Below, piece after piece: positions 60,697-64,000 of a DNA stretch of 64,000 nucleotides (position 1 is the first letter of the stretch; every line of letters begins with the position of its first letter). Source of the DNA: Clostridium akagii DSM 12554 (GTDB lineage Bacteria; Bacillota; Clostridia; Clostridiales; Clostridiaceae). Both the position numbers and the translations under genes were made by a program. The stretch is taken from NCBI RefSeq assembly GCF_000686725.1, contig NZ_KK366008.1, positions 324,074 through 388,073 on the forward strand, read 5' to 3'. Under the pieces are notes generated by a model that had not been told where the DNA came from, searched no databases, and saw only the letters and a program-made list of their open reading frames with translations.

Positions 60697-62285
60697 GCAA
60701 AATGCTTCTTGTTGATAATATCATCATCGTACACTGTGCAGTCACCATGATTCCAATCTGCCTTTATTAATTCAACTACATGTCCATAATTTTGCTTCAA
60801 ATCATCGAAGGTATTTTGATTTTTTTCTCTTTCGTAATTTTCATTCAGCTCTTGTTGCATTTCTTCTGGAATATTTTCATATTGGTCATTATAATCGTCA
60901 CTGCCATCCACTTGCGTGTCACCATTATAATCTTCATTCACATACTCGTTATCAATTATTTCCTGGGCGAACTTATACCCACTTCCATCTATTGGTTTAC
61001 CTTCCTTAATCATTCCCTTAAATCCATAGGTACCATCAAGTTCAAAGAACTCAGAGCATTCGATATTTCCAGAATAAGGCATTTTGTTAAAGTATTCCCC
61101 CTTAAAATAAATTATTTTTTTGGAAGATTTATTTAAATATTTACCCTTAAGCATTTTACCTTTTTCAAATGTTCCAGAAAACATCAATTTTAGTGAGTTC
61201 TTATTAGCATAATACTTGCCTTGTCCCGAATATTTTCCATCAATAATTAGGCCTTGATATTTCATTATATTTGGTGAATAAAAAGTAGTTGTATATCCTT
61301 CTGTCTGCTTACCTTCACCGTTAAATTTGCAGTTAAAAATCAATTCACTTTCTTCTCTAAATTTATTGGTATATTCCCCACTAATAATTTTACCATTTTC
61401 ACATTTTAAAGAATATAAAAGTGTACCATCATCTAAATGCCATTCATCCGTACCATTATGTATGATACCATTGATAAATTCTCCTCTGTATTTTACCATT
61501 TCATTGTTTTGATTGACGCATAACTCTCCGTCTTCACTATTATAACTATATTCATTATTATCCAGATTAATTTTTGATGCCAATTGAATTTTTCTTAAAA
61601 TAGGATAATATTTATTGTTCAAAATTGATTCAGTTGCTCCGTTAAAATCCATCCATAAATGATCTAATAAAACTGAAATAAATATTTTTTTTGAAAGTTG
61701 TTTCACTAATGTTTTTAACTCATTACTTTCATCATTTGGATTGCGCTCAAGTTCACTAAGTAAAGAAAAACTATTATATAAATTAAATAATATTTCTATT
61801 TCTTTTCCTGTTAATATATCTCTTAAATTTCCTATATTTTTAACCCAATCTGATATAATATTTAATTTATTTGTTTCCACTGCTTTTGTTTTTAGCATTT
61901 GTGTTGAATATAACATTTTAAGAATACTTATATTTGAAACCAGGTCGTAGTACACTATTAATGCGCTCTCCCTAATGATTTCTTTATCTTTATTTTCCTC
62001 TTTATTACTAATATCCTTCCAAAGTTTATTACTTTCCATGCTTGCTCTCCAAATAGCATAGGACAATAATCCAGTTACTTCAATACCAACAACTGAAATA
62101 TAATAATACACATAATCACCAAGCTTTATTGGTGTAGCAATATCAATAATTAATCCACTTGTATTGACATTTATAGCCCCCCACTTCACAATTAAACTCA
62201 ACACCGATATTAATATAACTGGGCAAATCAAAATCCAAACTAAATATTTTCTTATAAAATCTCTAACTCTATAGCCTTTTTCCAT
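60666..62285 (-). CDS. Membrane protein with divergent MORN-like repeats
   Basis: A 539-residue protein. Two membrane helices lie at about 15-35 and 60-85; a cytoplasmic helical region (about 90-240) follows; then about ten repeats of roughly 20-25 residues with the MORN-like Y-x-G-x-x-x-x-G-K-x-x-G-x-G-x-Y pattern (KYRGEFINGIIHNGTDEW; KYQGLIIDGKYSGQGKYY; MFSGTFEKGKMLKGKYL; YFKGEYFNKMPYSGNI; acidic tail rich in Asp/Glu at about 450-500). Bacterial MORN proteins are little known; lipid or partner binding is suggested. ATG 62285 follows GGAGAG, so the frame from 62327 is shortened. Not otherwise recognised. Confidence 0.7.
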   Translation of the reverse strand: MEKGYRVRDFIRKYLVWILICPVILISVLSLIVKWGAINVNTSGLIIDIATPIKLGDYVYYYISVVGIEVTGLLSYAIWRASMESNKLWKDISNKEENKDKEIIRESALIVYYDLVSNISILKMLYSTQMLKTKAVETNKLNIISDWVKNIGNLRDILTGKEIEILFNLYNSFSLLSELERNPNDESNELKTLVKQLSKKIFISVLLDHLWMDFNGATESILNNKYYPILRKIQLASKINLDNNEYSYNSEDGELCVNQNNEMVKYRGEFINGIIHNGTDEWHLDDGTLLYSLKCENGKIISGEYTNKFREESELIFNCKFNGEGKQTEGYTTTFYSPNIMKYQGLIIDGKYSGQGKYYANKNSLKLMFSGTFEKGKMLKGKYLNKSSKKIIYFKGEYFNKMPYSGNIECSEFFELDGTYGFKGMIKEGKPIDGSGYKFAQEIIDNEYVNEDYNGDTQVDGSDDYNDQYENIPEEMQQELNENYEREKNQNTFDDLKQNYGHVVELIKADWNHGDCTVYDDDIINKKHFAYSNWKKKEV

Positions 62286-62395
62286 TGCAAACTCTCCTTT
62301 TGCTCTTTCAGAGATTTTTTTCGTCATATAAAGTATATACTAAATTATATATTTTTGTTAATGTATAATTTTAGGTGTCACTTGATTATTTTATT

Positions 62396-62431
62396 AAAAA
62401 ACCATCTGTACCTTAGCACAGATGGTTTTTT
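62396..62431 (-). terminator. Terminator of the HD-domain gene
   Basis: A perfect 14-bp stem AAAAAACCATCTGT with complement and an 8-nt loop, 24 bp after the stop codon; T tract on both sides. Confidence 0.92.
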
Positions 62432-62455
62432 ACTCTAAAATAACTTGTCACTTCC

Positions 62456-63658
62456 TCAGTTATTCAATTGAAACACTTTATCAACATCCCTAACTCTATC
62501 CTTATCAATAAACCCTTCATCAGCCATTCCTTGCATTATGCCTATAACCTTATCATGTGGAAGTGGCCTTCTATAAGGCCTTTCCTCAGTTAATGCCTGA
62601 TAAATGTCAATGCACCCCATAAGTCTAGAATTAAAATCCAGTTCACTTGCATTTTTACCATAAGGATACCCAAAACCATTCAATTTTTCATGATGATTGG
62701 CAGCCCATTCTGTTATATCCTCAAAACCACTGATTTTTGATAATGCAACTCTCGTGTAATATGTATGTGATTTTATTATATCAAACTCATCTTCAGTAAG
62801 TTTATCCGATTTATCCAAAATGCTGTTAGGAACTGCCAATTTCCCTAAATCATGAAGATTTGCCGCAATAACTAGTCTTGTTTTCTCATCAAATCCATAA
62901 TTATAGTAATCTGACATTATAGCCGCTTTCTCTGCAATTCCCTTGGAATGTTTCCTAGTAAACTTTGACTTTGAGTCAATTATTTGTGAAAACACGTCTG
63001 TCATTTTCACTATATCTATAAGGCTTAGTTCCACTGTGTATTGTGGGGTGTATTGGTCTAATGCTGCATTGATAAAATTATCTCCCAGATCCAATCTAAA
63101 ACTTGTACTCCCCGCTATTTCCAAAAATGCTTCACATATTTCAGTTTTAAAAATCTTTCCACTCTGCTGATTTACAAACTGTTCTATTTTCCTTTTGTTT
63201 TCGTCACACATCTTATCAAGAGTAAATCCATTTTCCATAAAATCAGCGAAACAAATTATTTCAGACATAAGTGGTATTTCGTGTCCCATTAATTTATAGA
63301 ACCCTGAACCATCATGTTTTTCATGATGATATTTTATAATATTTTTCCGTTTTCTTAAAAATGGGTAGTTTTCTACATTACGCTCACCCGTTATACAATG
63401 TTCCATTGCGTGTTCTTTATCATTTATTTTATCATGAATAACATCATTATTAGCTTCACATATTCCATTGTCATGCAAAATTGCAAGTGAAACAATATCA
63501 TACAAGTCTTCATCCTTAAATCCCAGTTTTTTAGCTATTCTAAGTGTAATGTAAGCAACCCTTTTACCATGGTTTGTCCTTCTTCCTGCTATATCTATTT
63601 CTACAAAATCTAGTGCAAATGATACTGCTAGTAAAAACTCGTTTAAATTAAATTTCAT
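62456..63658 (-). CDS. Double HD / HD-GYP domain phosphohydrolase
   Basis: A 400-residue cytoplasmic protein with two HD-type domains. The first (about 20-190) has NHGKRVAYITLRIAKKLGF, AILHDNG and YHHEKHDGSGFY; its HD lacks the usual following G-K. The second (about 230-390) has SKGIAEKAAIMS, NLHDLGKLAVPNSILDKSDKL, IKSHTYYT and NHHEKLNGFGYP, a complete HD-GYP-like set (G-F-G-Y-P). HD-GYP proteins break down c-di-GMP, so this may counter the GGDEF-EAL protein in this window; no sensor domain is seen. ATG 63658 follows GAGGGGAGCG. Confidence 0.88.
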   Translation of the reverse strand: MKFNLNEFLLAVSFALDFVEIDIAGRRTNHGKRVAYITLRIAKKLGFKDEDLYDIVSLAILHDNGICEANNDVIHDKINDKEHAMEHCITGERNVENYPFLRKRKNIIKYHHEKHDGSGFYKLMGHEIPLMSEIICFADFMENGFTLDKMCDENKRKIEQFVNQQSGKIFKTEICEAFLEIAGSTSFRLDLGDNFINAALDQYTPQYTVELSLIDIVKMTDVFSQIIDSKSKFTRKHSKGIAEKAAIMSDYYNYGFDEKTRLVIAANLHDLGKLAVPNSILDKSDKLTEDEFDIIKSHTYYTRVALSKISGFEDITEWAANHHEKLNGFGYPYGKNASELDFNSRLMGCIDIYQALTEERPYRRPLPHDKVIGIMQGMADEGFIDKDRVRDVDKVFQLNN

Positions 63659-63844
63659 GGTTTGTCGCTCCCCTCAAATCTTTTATATACATAAACAGTA
63701 TTTGTTCAAAGTACAGAGTGAAAGTGCGAATCCTCCTGTTAATTTACGCAGTATAACTTTTATCTAAAGATATAATTCTAAATATTTTTATATTGGCATC
63801 TGATTATAATTTTTGTACATAACTGCCACTTTTCATAAAAATCA

Positions 63845-63896
63845 AAACTAGCACCTCAGCAGGTTTTATATTTTAACCCCGCTTAAGTGCTAGTTT
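63845..63896 (-). terminator. Terminator of the gene entering from the right edge
   Basis: AAACTAGCAC and GTGCTAGTTT arms with a partly paired interior (AGC/GCT, GGTT/AACC), followed on the minus strand by TTTTGATTTTTATG. Confidence 0.82.
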
Positions 63897-63902
63897 AATA
63901 CA

Positions 63903-64000
63903 TTATTTATTTCTGTTTTTTACTCTATTTGGTTTTGCTTTTGGTCTTGGTTTCATTGATGACTCATCAACTTTTTTGTCAGCTTTAATCTTTTTATTCT
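63903..64000 (-). CDS. C-terminal tail of a basic protein, partial
   Basis: The last 32 codons of a minus-strand gene cut by the right edge. The tail is highly basic (KPRPKAKPNRVKNRNK at the end). Such Lys/Arg/Pro-rich tails are common on RNA helicases and ribosome-associated proteins, but 32 residues do not identify the gene. The terminator 7 bp downstream supports a real gene end. Confidence 0.7.
   Translation of the reverse strand, partial: NKKIKADKKVDESSMKPRPKAKPNRVKNRNK

Overview
The window is AT-rich Firmicute DNA. It suggests a strict anaerobe of the Clostridium type. The signs are a nickel CO dehydrogenase-like gene, a B12-dependent ribonucleotide reductase, a FabV/Ter enoyl reductase, many small ferredoxin, flavodoxin and Fe-S proteins, strong GGAGG ribosome-binding sites and TTGACA/TATAAT promoters. 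I found no rRNA, tRNA, CRISPR array, intact insertion sequence or prophage.

Layout. 0-3 kb: a sulfur-trafficking cluster on the minus strand (cymR-like regulator, cysK, cysteine desulfurase, mnmA cut by the window edge). 3-13 kb: housekeeping and membrane genes (YibE/F, DUF1189, flavin reductase, glycosyltransferase, FabV, SPFH protein, NAD synthetase, YaaR, free-methionine-sulfoxide reductase). 13-16 kb: a CO dehydrogenase unit made of an Rrf2 regulator with three cysteines, a divergent cooS and a BFD-like [2Fe-2S] protein. The two promoters carry matching operator-like inverted repeats at the same place after the -10 box. 16-19 kb: nrdJ behind a promoter with two NrdR-box-like sites 31 bp apart. 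19-20 kb: a QueG-like Fe-S protein whose promoter spacer holds a TetR-type palindrome. 20.4-25.3 kb: a six-gene operon (response regulator, ABC ATPase, permease, kinase, second ATPase, second permease), probably a peptide-antibiotic or cell-envelope-stress export system.

25.7-35.5 kb is more accessory: an EFR1 ferredoxin, small hypothetical and decayed genes, a 73-bp repeat also found after nrdJ, an ABC transporter next to a protein joining a dead ABC-ATPase domain to a LytTR DNA-binding domain, a chloramphenicol acetyltransferase-like gene, and a LysR/DUF4865 divergent pair. 35.6-44.5 kb: a lone FtsX-like protein, a secreted family-9-type pectate lyase behind an elaborate operator region, a GGDEF-EAL protein with 21-residue repeats, an AI-2E family transporter, a chemoreceptor, and a hotdog-fold gene broken by one in-frame TAA. 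44.9-50.3 kb: two regulator/target pairs (TetR with a DHA2 efflux pump; HxlR with an aldo/keto reductase on one side and a flavodoxin-like reductase on the other) and a second EFR1 gene. 50.3-64 kb: PhzF, a CDP-alcohol phosphatidyltransferase coupled to a DinG helicase with a degenerate exonuclease domain, an iron alcohol dehydrogenase, then a patch with a truncated duplicate gene, a frameshifted remnant, a 45-bp repeat, two GNATs, an ABC exporter, a MORN-like membrane protein and an HD-domain protein.

Common themes are Fe-S/redox chemistry under local Fe-S or redox-type regulators, drug or peptide export under local regulators, and recent gene decay (two MerR stubs, two truncated genes, two frameshifted remnants, one nonsense-interrupted gene). 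All family names come from reading the translations by eye, with no database search.
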